Shown here in pieces: positions 9,001 through 17,818 of a stretch of DNA of 64,000 nucleotides. Source of the stretch: Dasania phycosphaerae (GTDB taxonomy: Bacteria; Pseudomonadota; Gammaproteobacteria; Pseudomonadales; Dasaniaceae); assembly GCF_026891035.1 (NCBI RefSeq), contig NZ_JAPTGG010000004.1:124001-188000 (forward strand). Direction: 5' to 3'. A program made the translations under genes and the position numbers. Below the pieces are notes generated by a model. That model saw only the letters and a program-made list of their open reading frames with translations, made no database searches and had not been told where the DNA came from. Within the stretch, counting starts at the first letter, position 1. Every line of letters starts with the position of its first letter.

Positions 9001-10476
9001 CATGGGCGTGTCATCCCCCATAGAGCCCGTAGCTTCGTTACCACTATCCGCCAAGGGCCGCAGCACTTGCTCGCGCTCTTCAAAGCTGACCTGAAACATT
9101 TTTTGATACACCGCTAACTGCTCATTATTTAACAGTGCGTCGGCCTTGGCGCCACCCAGTGTTGATTCTATTCTGGCGGCACCATCGCGCAGCCATTGTT
9201 TATAGGGGTGAGCTGATTTTAATTCTGTTTCTATGGTTTCATTATTTAATAACTGACCGGTTTCGGTATCGACTGCAATAATTTGGCCCGGGCCTACTCG
9301 GCCTTTTTCTACTACTTCTTCGGGCTTGTAGGGATAGGTACCCACTTCGGAAGCCAAGGTAATAAAGCCATTGTTGGTAATGATATAGCGTGCCGGACGC
9401 AGGCCGTTTCTATCCAACATACACACGGCATAACGTCCATCGGTAAGTACTATACCGGCCGGGCCATCCCAGGATTCCATATGCATGGAGTTGTATTCGT
9501 AAAAAGCCTTAACATCGGTATCCATCCTATCCATGTTTTGCCAGGCCGGTGGCACCAACATGCGGGCGGCCCTAAATAAGCTCATACCGCCTGCCACTAA
9601 CAGCTCTAACATATTATCTAAGCTGGAGGAGTCGGATCCGCTTCTATTAACCAGCGGTGTGATACTTTCTAAATCAGGCAAGCGCTCACTGATAAATTTA
9701 TAGCGGCGGGCTTCGGCCCAGTTTCTATTACCCTCTATGGTATTAATTTCACCGTTGTGGGCTAGCAAACGAAAGGGTTGTGCCAAGGGCCAACGGGGCA
9801 GGGTGTTGGTAGAAAAACGTTGGTGGAAAACACAGATGGCGGTTTCTAAACGCGGGTCGGCTAGGTCCAGATAAAACTTGGGTAAATCTACCGGCATTAC
9901 CAAACCTTTGTAGGATATGACTTCGCAAGAGAGGCTACACACGTAAAAATTTTCATCGCTGGCCAGCGCTTTTTCTATTTTACGGCGCAATAAAAATAGC
10001 AATAAGGCAGCTTGCTCTTTGCTATGGGCCTGCATATCAATAAAGCACTGCATAATGGTAGGCATGGTGGAAAGGGCAATATCCCCACAGACACTGCTAT
10101 CCACTGGTACAGTACGCCACGCCAGTAGCGGTAACTGATCTTGAGCGGCCAAATCGGCAATTACTTTTTTACTGGCCTCAGCTAATACCGGGTCGGCACT
10201 TAAAAAGATTTGCCCTACGGCATATTGCTCAGGCAGGGCTACGGCCTGCTCGGCCTGCAACGCGGCCCGCAAAAAGCCATCGGGCTTTTTCATCAGCAAG
10301 CCACAACCGTCGCCGGTTTTACCATCAGCGGCTATGCCGCCTCTGTGGGTCATGCAGGTTAGGGATTCTATCGCGGTGGCTAATAGCTTATGGCTGGGCT
10401 CACCTTGCATATGAGCAATAAGACCAAATCCGCAGTTATCACGAAATTCATCCGGTCTATAAAGGCCTACAGTCAT
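6028..10476 (-). CDS. gltB: Glutamate synthase [NADPH] large subunit
   Basis: The alpha subunit of GOGAT converts glutamine plus 2-oxoglutarate to two glutamates in nitrogen assimilation. From this ATG it has 1482 residues, with a short propeptide ending at RDN before the catalytic Cys of CGFGLIAH (Ntn-type glutaminase). Next come the central domain, the FMN-binding synthase domain with SGYDGGTAASP, the 3Fe-4S cluster cysteines in CKFLRICHLNNCATG, and a C-terminal GXGXG beta-helix with repeated GG motifs. A GTG three codons upstream is an alternative start. The upstream region holds a direct repeat that may bind a regulator. Confidence 0.97.
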   Translation of the reverse strand: MTVGLYRPDEFRDNCGFGLIAHMQGEPSHKLLATAIESLTCMTHRGGIAADGKTGDGCGLLMKKPDGFLRAALQAEQAVALPEQYAVGQIFLSADPVLAEASKKVIADLAAQDQLPLLAWRTVPVDSSVCGDIALSTMPTIMQCFIDMQAHSKEQAALLLFLLRRKIEKALASDENFYVCSLSCEVISYKGLVMPVDLPKFYLDLADPRLETAICVFHQRFSTNTLPRWPLAQPFRLLAHNGEINTIEGNRNWAEARRYKFISERLPDLESITPLVNRSGSDSSSLDNMLELLVAGGMSLFRAARMLVPPAWQNMDRMDTDVKAFYEYNSMHMESWDGPAGIVLTDGRYAVCMLDRNGLRPARYIITNNGFITLASEVGTYPYKPEEVVEKGRVGPGQIIAVDTETGQLLNNETIETELKSAHPYKQWLRDGAARIESTLGGAKADALLNNEQLAVYQKMFQVSFEEREQVLRPLADSGNEATGSMGDDTPMAVLSQKQRGLYDYFRQKFAQVTNPPIDPLRESIVMSLESCLGAEKNVFEQSPAHAERIVINSPILSAYKFKALLNIERPGYSAVTLDLCYEPAAKNLQQAIQELCQQAEAAVKQGHTLIILSDRQLAKQRLPIHSLLATGAVHHHLIKAGLRCDANIIVETGSARDSHQIACLIGFGATLVYPYMAYSVLDDLLASGEILGDPIQMHRNYRRGVNKGLLKILSKMGIATIASYRGAQLFEAVGLAQEVIDLCFCGVASRISGAGFADLEQDQILLAKTAWLTRKPMEQGGLLKYVHGQEYHAFNPDVIYQLQEAVQAGDYKLWGKYADSVNKRPIATLRDLLGFAENIKPIPLDEVEPIENILPRFDSAGMSLGALSPEAHEALAMAMNRLGGRSNSGEGGEDPARYGTERNSKIKQIASGRFGVTPHYLVNAEVLQIKIAQGAKPGEGGQLPGGKVNALIARLRYAVPGVTLISPPPHHDIYSIEDLAQLIFDLKQVNPSALVSVKLVSEPGVGTIAAGVAKAYADLITISGYDGGTAASPLASIRYAGSPWELGLAEAQQALRANGLRGLVRVQTDGGLKTGLDVVKAAILGAESFGFGTTPMVALGCKFLRICHLNNCATGVATQNDYLRDKHFIGTVEMVMNFFNFIAMETREWLAVLGVRSLADLIGRTDLLVKLPGHTDKHKHLDYSAILHKDQALTQQPEFCQVASNQPFDQGLTAEAMLAATQQAIVEKRGGEFTFTINNCDRSIGARLSGEIARHHGNDGMSDAPITLKLSGTAGQSFGVWNAGGLELHLEGDANDYVGKGMAGGKIILRPPAGVQYSSQDTPIMGNTCLYGATGGKLFASGRAGERFAVRNSGCHAVIEGAGDHCCEYMTGGNVTVLGATGVNFGAGMTGGFAYVLDEDRSFVDKYNSELVQIQRLNVESMEAYRHHLRSNIREFVDETGSQWGQYILDNFVDYIGKFWMVSPKAASLDALLASTKQRPE

Positions 10477-10538
10477 ACTTCTCACTCTCTACTGATTATC
10501 ATCCAATTTTTAAACGCCCAACACACAAAGCCCCAATA

Positions 10539-10584
10539 CTTAAAGGTTCGATACCTGAAGACTTGATGCTTAAAAGGTCGATAC
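10539..10584. repeat. 30-bp-spaced direct repeat upstream of gltB
   Basis: Two 16-bp copies (10539-10554 CTTAAAGGTTCGATAC and 10569-10584 CTTAAAAGGTCGATAC) match at 14 of 16 positions. They are exactly 30 bp apart, about three helical turns, in the 5' region of the gltB-gltD-hemE run. The spacing fits two dimer sites for a transcription factor on one face of the helix. No regulator is known from the sequence; this is inference from geometry. Confidence 0.45.
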
Positions 10585-10674
10585 TTATTGCGGTGAAGCA
10601 TGGGCTTTTGGCCCAGCTTGTTGGCGCGGGGCTAGCCATACTACACATTAAGTGGGAGACAAACAAATTTAAAA

Positions 10675-10719
10675 CAGTTGAAAACTCTGTTTTAAGTCTT
10701 TAAAAAGGCTTTTCAACTG
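10675..10719 (-). terminator. Probable terminator after the damX-like gene
   Basis: The 10-bp arms CAGTTGAAAA (10675-10684) and TTTTCAACTG (10710-10719) are perfectly complementary. An inner TTTTAA/TTAAAA pair lies between them. Read on the minus strand, the hairpin follows the stop codon of the damX-like gene by 4 bp and is followed by a T-rich run, so it probably ends that operon and separates it from gltB. Confidence 0.6.
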
Positions 10720-10723
10720 CTGT

Positions 10724-12172
10724 CTAGCGAATTTCTGCCTGTATGCCCGACAGGCTTCTAGCCCAGGGCTTTTGCCGCTGCAAGGCAGCGGGGAGACGCT
10801 TAATTGCAGCCAGGGCTTGCTCGCGGCTATCGTAGGGACCCACTAACACCACGTACCAAGGCTGCCCCTTGAGCGTGGTGGTTAAGTAGGTGATGGGTAA
10901 CTGCCCCTGATAAGGGCTACTAAAGTCTTTGGCGCTCTGCTCTTTGCGGGTGCCCAATAACTGCAGCATATAGGCGCTGCTAGGCATATCCAATAGGCGC
11001 TGCTCTTTGGCGGCAATGGGTTTGCTAGTGGTTACGGGCCGCTGAGCAACTGCAGGCGAGGCAGGCGTGTTACTGGCTTGTGGTTTTGGCGCTGCCTGAG
11101 GAGCAACGACGGCACTCTGCTCTATTGACTGCTGCTTACTGGGCTCCGCTGCTGGCGGGCTCTTGGACGCTATTATGGGCCGTGGGCTGCGATCTATGAC
11201 CTGAGCTGGCTCTGCTTCTACCGCCTCAAGTTTTGGCTCAGGCTCCGGGCTAAGCTTAGCCGCAGGCTGTTGCACCGCTACGGGCTGCTCTGGCAGTGCG
11301 GGCTCTTCACCCTGATAGAGGTAAGCTATCACTATAGCCACCGCCAATATGGCAATTGCTGCTACATGGGTAATGGGCACGGGAAAGCCGGCACCAGTGT
11401 TTGCAGCCAATTCATTGCGCATTAACAAACTAGGCACTAGCTGATGCATAGCGGCAAAATTACCCTGCGCCGCCTTATGTAAACGCTCTAGCTGATGCTC
11501 ATTGAGAGGGAACTCCCCGGCATAGCCTACCGATTGCAATAACAGCTGCAGATACTCCGCACTCTCTTGCTGAGTCAAAGGCCTTAGCGCCACAGTTTTG
11601 AGAGATTGCTGCTGTAAAAACTGCTTATGCTTATTGGCGTTTTCTGTTTCACTGGCCACCAATAATAAATGTATGCCGCCCTCCGCTGCCTGGTGCATAT
11701 CCAATAAAAAGCTGACCTCTGCCTGCTCTAACAATTGGATATTTTCAATAATTATTAACACCGGGTCAGGCTCTTCAGCTGAAGACACGGTAAAGTCCAA
11801 CGCATTGATAAATGAGCTTAAGCTATGCTGCTGATCCAGCTTTAAACCTAACCTATCAGCCAAGGCTGCTAAAATAGCATCCTGATCCGCCAGGCCTGCA
11901 ACATCGACGCGGCAGCAGTCCATCACCGCATGCAGCTGTTCATGCACTTCTTGCAGCAGTCTTTTTTTACCGCTGCCAGCATCTCCGTAAAACAATACCG
12001 GCTGCTTACTAAAACGGCCGTAGTGCACTAGTTGCTCTAGTACCTTTCTGCGCTCACCGCCTTGGTAAAAAAAATTAGCCTGAAAACCTTCAGCAAAAGG
12101 ATCTGCGCCTAAGTCCAAACGATAAACATAGTGTTCGCTAAAGGTATTTACGGTTTTTTTTGGAGACAACAT
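10724..12172 (-). CDS. damX: DamX-like cell-division protein: AAA ATPase, membrane segment, SPOR domain
   Basis: The 482 residues fall into three parts. An ExeA-type AAA domain (about 20-260) has Walker A GDAGSGKKR and Walker B-like VLIIIENIQ. One membrane segment (ITHVAAIAILAVAIVIAYLY, about 268-287) follows. A long Pro/Ala/Gln-rich periplasmic linker then leads to a C-terminal SPOR domain (from about 400: YMLQLLGTRKEQ...WYVVLVGPYDSREQA). SPOR domains bind denuded peptidoglycan at the division septum. The gene sits between aroB and gltB exactly as damX-type genes do in gammaproteobacteria, 29 bp after aroB. The symbol is given by this context; the ATPase part is longer than in E. coli DamX. 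Confidence 0.85.
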   Translation of the reverse strand: MLSPKKTVNTFSEHYVYRLDLGADPFAEGFQANFFYQGGERRKVLEQLVHYGRFSKQPVLFYGDAGSGKKRLLQEVHEQLHAVMDCCRVDVAGLADQDAILAALADRLGLKLDQQHSLSSFINALDFTVSSAEEPDPVLIIIENIQLLEQAEVSFLLDMHQAAEGGIHLLLVASETENANKHKQFLQQQSLKTVALRPLTQQESAEYLQLLLQSVGYAGEFPLNEHQLERLHKAAQGNFAAMHQLVPSLLMRNELAANTGAGFPVPITHVAAIAILAVAIVIAYLYQGEEPALPEQPVAVQQPAAKLSPEPEPKLEAVEAEPAQVIDRSPRPIIASKSPPAAEPSKQQSIEQSAVVAPQAAPKPQASNTPASPAVAQRPVTTSKPIAAKEQRLLDMPSSAYMLQLLGTRKEQSAKDFSSPYQGQLPITYLTTTLKGQPWYVVLVGPYDSREQALAAIKRLPAALQRQKPWARSLSGIQAEIR

Positions 12173-12201
12173 ACGCGCCCCTACAATTATTTTTAGCCTA
12201 C

Positions 12202-13284
12202 TTAGGCTGGCACACCTGCATTGGCCAGTACTTTTTTAACATCGTCTATAGTGATATCGCCGGTGACTATAGCCTTGCCTATGCGCTCTAATAACACTAG
12301 GCGCAGCTGGCCATCCAGCACTTTTTTATCCACCATCATTAACTCTAAAAACTGCTGCTGGCTCATTGCTGGCGGAGTTATAGGTAAATTCACTGCCCGC
12401 AGCATGCGCTCTAGGCTATCCACATCGGACTGCTGAACCCAGCCCAGCTGGGCCGACAGTTTTATTGCCAACACCATACCGGCCGCCACTGCCTCGCCGT
12501 GCAACCAATTACCATAACCCTGTGCAGTTTCTATGGCATGGCCAAAGGTGTGCCCCAGATTTAAGATAGCTCTAATACCGGACTCTTTTTCATCTTCAGC
12601 CACCACCTGCGCCTTGTTTAAGCAGGAGCGGTAAATCGCCTCAGCCAGCACTGATTCATCTCTTGCCAATAAGGCAGAGGCATTCTCATCTAACCATTGA
12701 TAAAATTCAGCATCGCAAATAAGCCCGTACTTAATCACCTCTGCTATACCAGCGGACAATTCTCTATCGGGCAGCGTCATTAATGTATGGGTATCGGCAA
12801 TCACACATTGGGGCTGGTGAAAAGCGCCTATCATGTTTTTACCTAAGGGGTGATTAACACCGGTTTTCCCGCCCACGGATGAATCTACCTGTGACAATAA
12901 GGTGGTGGGTATTTGTATAAAGTTCACCCCACGCTGGTAACTGGCCGCCGCATAGCCGGTCATATCGCCGACCACACCACCACCCAAAGCGATTAGCGTA
13001 GTGCTTCGATTATGCTTATCTTTAAGCAGCTGATCGTAGATGGTCGCCAGCACTGTTAGAGTTTTGTGCTGCTCGCCGTCGGGCAGTATCACCTCAGAAT
13101 ATTGCAGGCCCTGTAAGCTTTGACGGACTTTTGCTAAATAGAGTGGCGCCACGGTTTCATTAGTCACCACCAACACCTGCTTGCCACTAATGTGCTTTAA
13201 CAACAATTCAGGCTGCTCGATTAGGCTTTTGCCTATATAGATAGGGTAGCTTCTATCGCCCAAGTCCACATGTAAGGTTTGCAT
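12202..13284 (-). CDS. aroB: 3-dehydroquinate synthase
   Basis: The second shikimate-pathway enzyme cyclises DAHP to 3-dehydroquinate using NAD+ and a divalent metal. The nucleotide-binding GGGVVGDMTGYAAA is near residue 100, and the substrate and metal residues lie in NLGHTFGHAIE and WLHGEAVAAGM. At 360 residues it is full length. It lies downstream of aroK (97 bp gap) and upstream of the damX-like gene, the usual order. Confidence 0.97.
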   Translation of the reverse strand: MQTLHVDLGDRSYPIYIGKSLIEQPELLLKHISGKQVLVVTNETVAPLYLAKVRQSLQGLQYSEVILPDGEQHKTLTVLATIYDQLLKDKHNRSTTLIALGGGVVGDMTGYAAASYQRGVNFIQIPTTLLSQVDSSVGGKTGVNHPLGKNMIGAFHQPQCVIADTHTLMTLPDRELSAGIAEVIKYGLICDAEFYQWLDENASALLARDESVLAEAIYRSCLNKAQVVAEDEKESGIRAILNLGHTFGHAIETAQGYGNWLHGEAVAAGMVLAIKLSAQLGWVQQSDVDSLERMLRAVNLPITPPAMSQQQFLELMMVDKKVLDGQLRLVLLERIGKAIVTGDITIDDVKKVLANAGVPA

Positions 13285-13381
13285 TTATCAATATCTCATT
13301 CACGTTTTGAGTGTTAAATGCATTATAAAGACCATTGATAGAACTTACTATGCAGCCGGCAGAGAGAATCTTACCCGACCC

Positions 13382-13897
13382 TTAACCAGCAATACTGCGA
13401 CTAATTTCTATAGCTACGGAACGTGGACTACGACCATCGGTATCAATAATATAATCGGCGATTTCCTCATACAGCGGGTGCCGCTCTGCCATCAAAGCTG
13501 TTAAGACGGCGCGAGGATTATCGGCTTGTAACAAAGGCCGTTTAGTATCTCTACTGGTGCGTTTAACCTGCTCGTCTATAGAGGTTTTTAAATACACCAC
13601 CTGGCCCCGACTCGCTAATAGCTTACGGTTTTCAGGTTTAATAACTATGCCACCTCCAGTCGCCAACAGGATTTTATCCTGCTGACTGAGTTCATCCAGC
13701 ATGGCTGACTCACGCAAGCGAAAACCCTCCTCGCCTTCCATATCAAAAATCCAGGGGATATCGACGCCACTGCGGTCTTCTATCTCCTTATCGGTATCCT
13801 TGAACTCAAGACGAAGCTCAGCCGCTAATAAGCGGCCGATGGTAGATTTGCCGGCCCCCATGGGGCCGACTAAAAAGATATTACCTAATGCTTTCAT
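13382..13897 (-). CDS. aroK: Shikimate kinase
   Basis: Phosphorylates shikimate at the 3-hydroxyl with ATP. Walker A is GPMGAGKST (residues 11-19), the shikimate-binding Asp lies in DTDKEIEDRSG, then GGGIV and the lid residues RDTKRPLL. The 171 residues are normal for the family. Only 3 bp separate it from pilQ, so it is very probably transcribed with the pilMNOPQ operon, an arrangement known from Pseudomonas. Confidence 0.97.
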   Translation of the reverse strand: MKALGNIFLVGPMGAGKSTIGRLLAAELRLEFKDTDKEIEDRSGVDIPWIFDMEGEEGFRLRESAMLDELSQQDKILLATGGGIVIKPENRKLLASRGQVVYLKTSIDEQVKRTSRDTKRPLLQADNPRAVLTALMAERHPLYEEIADYIIDTDGRSPRSVAIEISRSIAG

Positions 13898-13900
13898 AAT

Positions 13901-16075
13901 TTAGTCGATAAGCGTGTCGGCTAAAATACGCGGCGTGATGAAGATTAGCGTTTCGGCTTTGACTTGGCGTATGGAAGTCTGTCTGAACAAGCGACCTAAG
14001 TAGGGGATGTCGCCCAGTACGGGAACTTTACTTTCCGACTTCACATCCTCAGTACGGAATACACCACCTAAGACCACGGTTTCACCATTACCCACCAACA
14101 CTTGTGTTTCCAACTGTGTCGTATCAATGGTTGGTATGGTTCCACGCCCGCCAGGCAACTGTATCAAATCCCCCAAGGAGTCTTGATTGATCACTAAGTC
14201 CATAATGATTCTATCGTCCGGGGTAATGCTGGGGGTAACTTCCAGCTTTAACACAGCTTCTTTAAACGCAATAGTTGTAGCGCCATTACCTGAGGACTGC
14301 TGATAAGGAACCTCAGTACCTGACTTGATCACAGCTAACTGCTTATCACCCGTAATCACTTTGGGTTGCGAGACTATCTCACCTCGGCCCTGTGACTCTA
14401 ATGCAGACAGTTCAAATGACAGCGCCACATCAGTACCAATATACCCCAAAGAAAATGAACCTACAGGATTAGAGACACCTAAATCCACGCCTAAGGCGTC
14501 ATCCCAATCTATAGTTTCGCCGTTAGCCTGCTCCACAAAGGTATTATTGCTACCACCAGCAATTAGGCGATTACCACCACTAGCGCTATTCGCCTCACTT
14601 TCATAAACGCCACCCCACTGTATACCTAACTGCTCATCAAAGTCAGAATTAGCAATCACTATTCTAGCCTCAATCAACACCTGTCGAATGGGCACATCTA
14701 ATAATTTGATAACGCGACGGAAGTCTTCTAATTTTTGCGCCGTTTCTGTTACCAAGAGCGAGTTTGTTCTCTCGTCTACAATGATACTACCGCGCAGCGA
14801 TAACATAGTACCAGAGCCACCAGAGTCACCTTCGTCCTCAGTGCCACCATCTTTAAATAATTCGAACAAGGCTTTAGCATCAGCGTAACGTATGCGTATA
14901 TATTCTGTTTGCAGCGGCGCCAACTCTTCGACCTGTTTATTATTCTCAATTTCCTGGCGTTCACGCTCGGCTATTTCTGCCGCCGGAGCCACCATTAGAA
15001 CATTTCCTACTTGGCGCTTATCCAAACCTTTCGTCTTGAGCACCAACTCTAGAGCTTGATCCCAAGGCACATTTTGCAATCGCAGAGTGATTTTGCCAGA
15101 AACCGTATCGCTAGCCACCAAGTTCAAACCAGTAAAGTCAGCAATTAATTGCAATACCGCTCTAACTTCTATGTCTTGGAAATTAAGTGATAACTTCTCA
15201 CCTACATAAGCAAATTCTTTTTGGCGCTGCTCGCTTTCCGCTTTGGTTAAAGGCTTAACACTAACCACATAATCATTATCAGTTTGATAAGCAAGGTAAT
15301 CGTACTCTCCTATTGCTCGTAGCGCGAAAATAGCACCGCCCTCATTGGCCGCAGCCTCCACCTGCTGTACCGGCGTTGCAAAATCACTTACGTCGTAGCG
15401 ACGCTGCAATGATTCAGGAATAGAAGCGCCTTTAAAATCAATTTTAATTTTTTCGCCTTCAACAAAAACATTAATATCAGCTTTTGGGTTATCCAGAGTG
15501 ATAAGCAGCTTACCTTCACCCAGTTCGCCACGTTTAAAGTCTATGCTGCGTATTTCATTACCTCTAGCCTTAGATACTTTTTGCGTAGCTGCTACCAATT
15601 TATCTTCACGGGCAGGTTTTAAATAATCCCTCGCGCCAGCATCACCCACTTCTACATAGAGGGAATTACCTTCAACGCGAGTAGTATAGGGTGCTAGCTC
15701 CACAAGATTTAAAATCATGCGGGTGCGACCAGATGACTCTAACACCACCGCACTGCTGGCATTACCAAAAGACAGGGGATGTTTTTTCTGCTTGAGCTGG
15801 CTAGATACGCCAGCAAAATCCAAGGCAATGCGAGCGGGTTTTTCTATGTTGTAACCCTTAGGTTCAGGGGGAGTACCGTCAAAATCTAACTTAACCTGAA
15901 AACGGCCGCCTTGCTTAGAGCTAAAATCTATACCTGTTAAATTAACGCTAGCCAATGACAGGCTTGAAATTAATAAACAGCTTAGCGCCAGAACAATTCT
16001 CAGCGGCCTTTGCAAGTTAGCACTGCAGCCTGATATGCCCCGCTGCAGCTGTTGTGATCGATTTGCAATATCCAT
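13901..16075 (-). CDS. pilQ: Type IV pilus secretin PilQ
   Basis: The outer-membrane secretin through which the type IV pilus exits. Signal peptide; two AMIN domains (VNLTGIDFSS... and IRSIDFKRGE...) that bind peptidoglycan; a secretin/TonB short N-terminal domain (LSLNFQDIEVRAVLQLIADFTG, about residues 290-360); an N1 domain; then the secretin barrel ending in VPVLGDIPYLGRLFR. The chosen ATG has a good GGAG six bases upstream and gives 724 residues. A second ATG six codons upstream overlaps the pilP stop codon and cannot be excluded. Confidence 0.95.
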   Translation of the reverse strand: MDIANRSQQLQRGISGCSANLQRPLRIVLALSCLLISSLSLASVNLTGIDFSSKQGGRFQVKLDFDGTPPEPKGYNIEKPARIALDFAGVSSQLKQKKHPLSFGNASSAVVLESSGRTRMILNLVELAPYTTRVEGNSLYVEVGDAGARDYLKPAREDKLVAATQKVSKARGNEIRSIDFKRGELGEGKLLITLDNPKADINVFVEGEKIKIDFKGASIPESLQRRYDVSDFATPVQQVEAAANEGGAIFALRAIGEYDYLAYQTDNDYVVSVKPLTKAESEQRQKEFAYVGEKLSLNFQDIEVRAVLQLIADFTGLNLVASDTVSGKITLRLQNVPWDQALELVLKTKGLDKRQVGNVLMVAPAAEIAERERQEIENNKQVEELAPLQTEYIRIRYADAKALFELFKDGGTEDEGDSGGSGTMLSLRGSIIVDERTNSLLVTETAQKLEDFRRVIKLLDVPIRQVLIEARIVIANSDFDEQLGIQWGGVYESEANSASGGNRLIAGGSNNTFVEQANGETIDWDDALGVDLGVSNPVGSFSLGYIGTDVALSFELSALESQGRGEIVSQPKVITGDKQLAVIKSGTEVPYQQSSGNGATTIAFKEAVLKLEVTPSITPDDRIIMDLVINQDSLGDLIQLPGGRGTIPTIDTTQLETQVLVGNGETVVLGGVFRTEDVKSESKVPVLGDIPYLGRLFRQTSIRQVKAETLIFITPRILADTLID

Positions 16076-16092
16076 TGACTTCTCCGCTCTCA

Positions 16093-16635
16093 TTATTCTT
16101 TCACTTGTAGCTTAATGGTTCTAGGACGCTCTATCCAACCATCAACGCCATTCGGCACTATTTCAACAACCGCAACATAGTTCTCAGCTGTTTCTACAAC
16201 TCGACCATGATTGCGCCCCATATAATTTCCATTCTTAACGCGATTGACACCGCCATCGCTATCTTGAATCAAAGCCCATAGCGTACCGCCCTGCTCAAGA
16301 GTACCCACCATGCTCAAGGCATCGATACCGTATTTTTCTAAATATTCTTTGGTTCTATTTTCGTCTGGCTTAACATTGCTGCTGGCCTGTAGGCGAGTAA
16401 TTTCGCCCACCTCTACCGGCTTCTCAAAAGGGCTGCGCAAACCGGTAGCACTGTAGGAAAAAGCTTTATACGTTTTAAACGGCGGAATAGGTTTGATAGG
16501 GCGTTGCGGCTTGGCTTTCTCTTCCGCCATAAAATCATCTAGATCACTAAAATCTGAATTGCTGCAAGCCATTAAACTTAATACACAAACACTCAGTATT
16601 ATTTTTTTTGATTGCATAAATATCCGTCTCAACAT
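16093..16635 (-). CDS. pilP: Type IV pilus assembly lipoprotein PilP
   Basis: The inner-membrane lipoprotein that links the PilN/PilO complex to the PilQ secretin. Signal peptide with lipobox LMAC followed by Ser-Asn. A Pro-rich segment (KPQRPIKPIPPFK) precedes the PilP beta-sandwich (LSMVGTLEQGGTLWALIQ...). The ATG chosen is preceded by GAGGGG eight bases upstream, at the end of pilO. A GTG two codons earlier and an ATG six codons later are alternatives. Length 180 residues is typical. Confidence 0.93.
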   Translation of the reverse strand: MLRRIFMQSKKIILSVCVLSLMACSNSDFSDLDDFMAEEKAKPQRPIKPIPPFKTYKAFSYSATGLRSPFEKPVEVGEITRLQASSNVKPDENRTKEYLEKYGIDALSMVGTLEQGGTLWALIQDSDGGVNRVKNGNYMGRNHGRVVETAENYVAVVEIVPNGVDGWIERPRTIKLQVKE

Positions 16636-16640
16636 TATCA

Positions 16641-17252
16641 CTACCCCTCATCTATTTCTATATAGCGATAAGTTTTCGCAGTGATATTCATTTCCAGCTT
16701 ACCAGACCCCAGATCTTGCAAACTAAAATCATGCAAGGTGACAATACGGGGCAGACCCGCTATACCACTCACAAAAGCACCTATGTCGTGATAAGTACCA
16801 ACCACGGAAATAGAGATAGGCAGCTCAATATAAAATTCTAATGTTCTCTCCGCCTGCAATTTAATAGCTTTTATTTCCAGGCCATTTTCGCGCCCTTTGT
16901 TGGTAATATCTTCCAACAACCCAGGCACCTCTGTATCACTGGGCAACTGGCTTACTAAGGCGCCAAAAGACTCTTCCATCTCCTGCATTTGACTACGGTA
17001 AGCTTCTAGATTGGTTGCCTGGCCAGCTTTACGGCTAAACTCTGTGCGCAACTCAGTTTCTTTTTGCGCGGCCCTTAGCTGCTCACTCTGTAAATCTGAA
17101 ATATCCTGGGTATACCCCAAGGCAATCACGGCCGAAAAAGCAATAACCCAAACCACCGCTTTGACAATAATGGGCCAAGACCCCATATTCTCAAAGTCGA
17201 GGTCGTTAATATCGAACCCTTCTAACTCTTTAAGTGCATCCTGTAAGGTCAT
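16641..17252 (-). CDS. pilO: Type IV pilus alignment protein PilO
   Basis: A bitopic inner-membrane protein: one membrane segment at about residues 28-45 (WPIIVKAVVWVIAFSAVIAL), a coiled coil (SDLQSEQLRAAQKETELR), and a periplasmic ferredoxin-like domain. It dimerises with PilN to form the alignment subcomplex between the inner-membrane motor platform and PilQ. It overlaps pilN by 4 bp (ATGA), which indicates translational coupling. Confidence 0.94.
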   Translation of the reverse strand: MTLQDALKELEGFDINDLDFENMGSWPIIVKAVVWVIAFSAVIALGYTQDISDLQSEQLRAAQKETELRTEFSRKAGQATNLEAYRSQMQEMEESFGALVSQLPSDTEVPGLLEDITNKGRENGLEIKAIKLQAERTLEFYIELPISISVVGTYHDIGAFVSGIAGLPRIVTLHDFSLQDLGSGKLEMNITAKTYRYIEIDEG

Positions 17253-17818
17253 TTGCTGTCACCTCCGTCTACAGCTGAAGGCATGCTGATTTTAAATGAC
17301 AATTTAAATGAGCTGGCCTGCTCACCATATTCAGGGCTAGCCGTTACTGCGCTTAAATTCGGGCCAGCAAACCAGTCGGAACCTTCCAGTTTTCTCATTA
17401 AGCTGGAGATACGGTTGTTTGACTCGGCATTACCATCCAAGGAAATAACAGAATCTTTCCTAGTTAAGCTTTTATAAAAAACACCATCCGGTAAGGTTCT
17501 CACCATCTCGTCAAAAATTCTGACTATGATAGGCCTATTACCTTGCAGCTCTTGAATAACCTTCATTCTATCCAGTAGCTCTTGTTTCTTTTTTTCCAGC
17601 TCGCGTATTTCTTTAACCTGATTATTCAAGTCGTTAATATTCTGCTGCAGATAAGCATTTCTAGCGTTCTGGCTTTCTATCTCACTGCGCACCTGTGTAT
17701 CAGCCAGCCAAACCAGCAAACCGGCAAAAACAGCTACCGCAATAAGTACTGCGATAAATTCTTTTTGCAGTTCTTGCCGGCGCTCGTCCCGCCAAGGTAG
17801 TAAGTTAATATTCGCCAT
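17249..17818 (-). CDS. pilN: Type IV pilus alignment protein PilN
   Basis: Starts with the conserved cytoplasmic motif INLLPWRDERR, which inserts into PilM. One membrane segment (FIAVLIAVAVFAGLLVWLA), a coiled coil and a periplasmic ferredoxin-like domain follow. Length 189 residues is typical. The ATG shares one base with the pilM stop codon and the 3' end overlaps pilO, so pilMNO are tightly coupled. Confidence 0.95.
   Translation of the reverse strand: MANINLLPWRDERRQELQKEFIAVLIAVAVFAGLLVWLADTQVRSEIESQNARNAYLQQNINDLNNQVKEIRELEKKKQELLDRMKVIQELQGNRPIIVRIFDEMVRTLPDGVFYKSLTRKDSVISLDGNAESNNRISSLMRKLEGSDWFAGPNLSAVTASPEYGEQASSFKLSFKISMPSAVDGGDSK

Noticed and set aside
9283..9579. 98-codon open frame antisense to gltB
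   Set aside because: Shadow of the gltB reading frame; odd amino-acid composition and no similarity.
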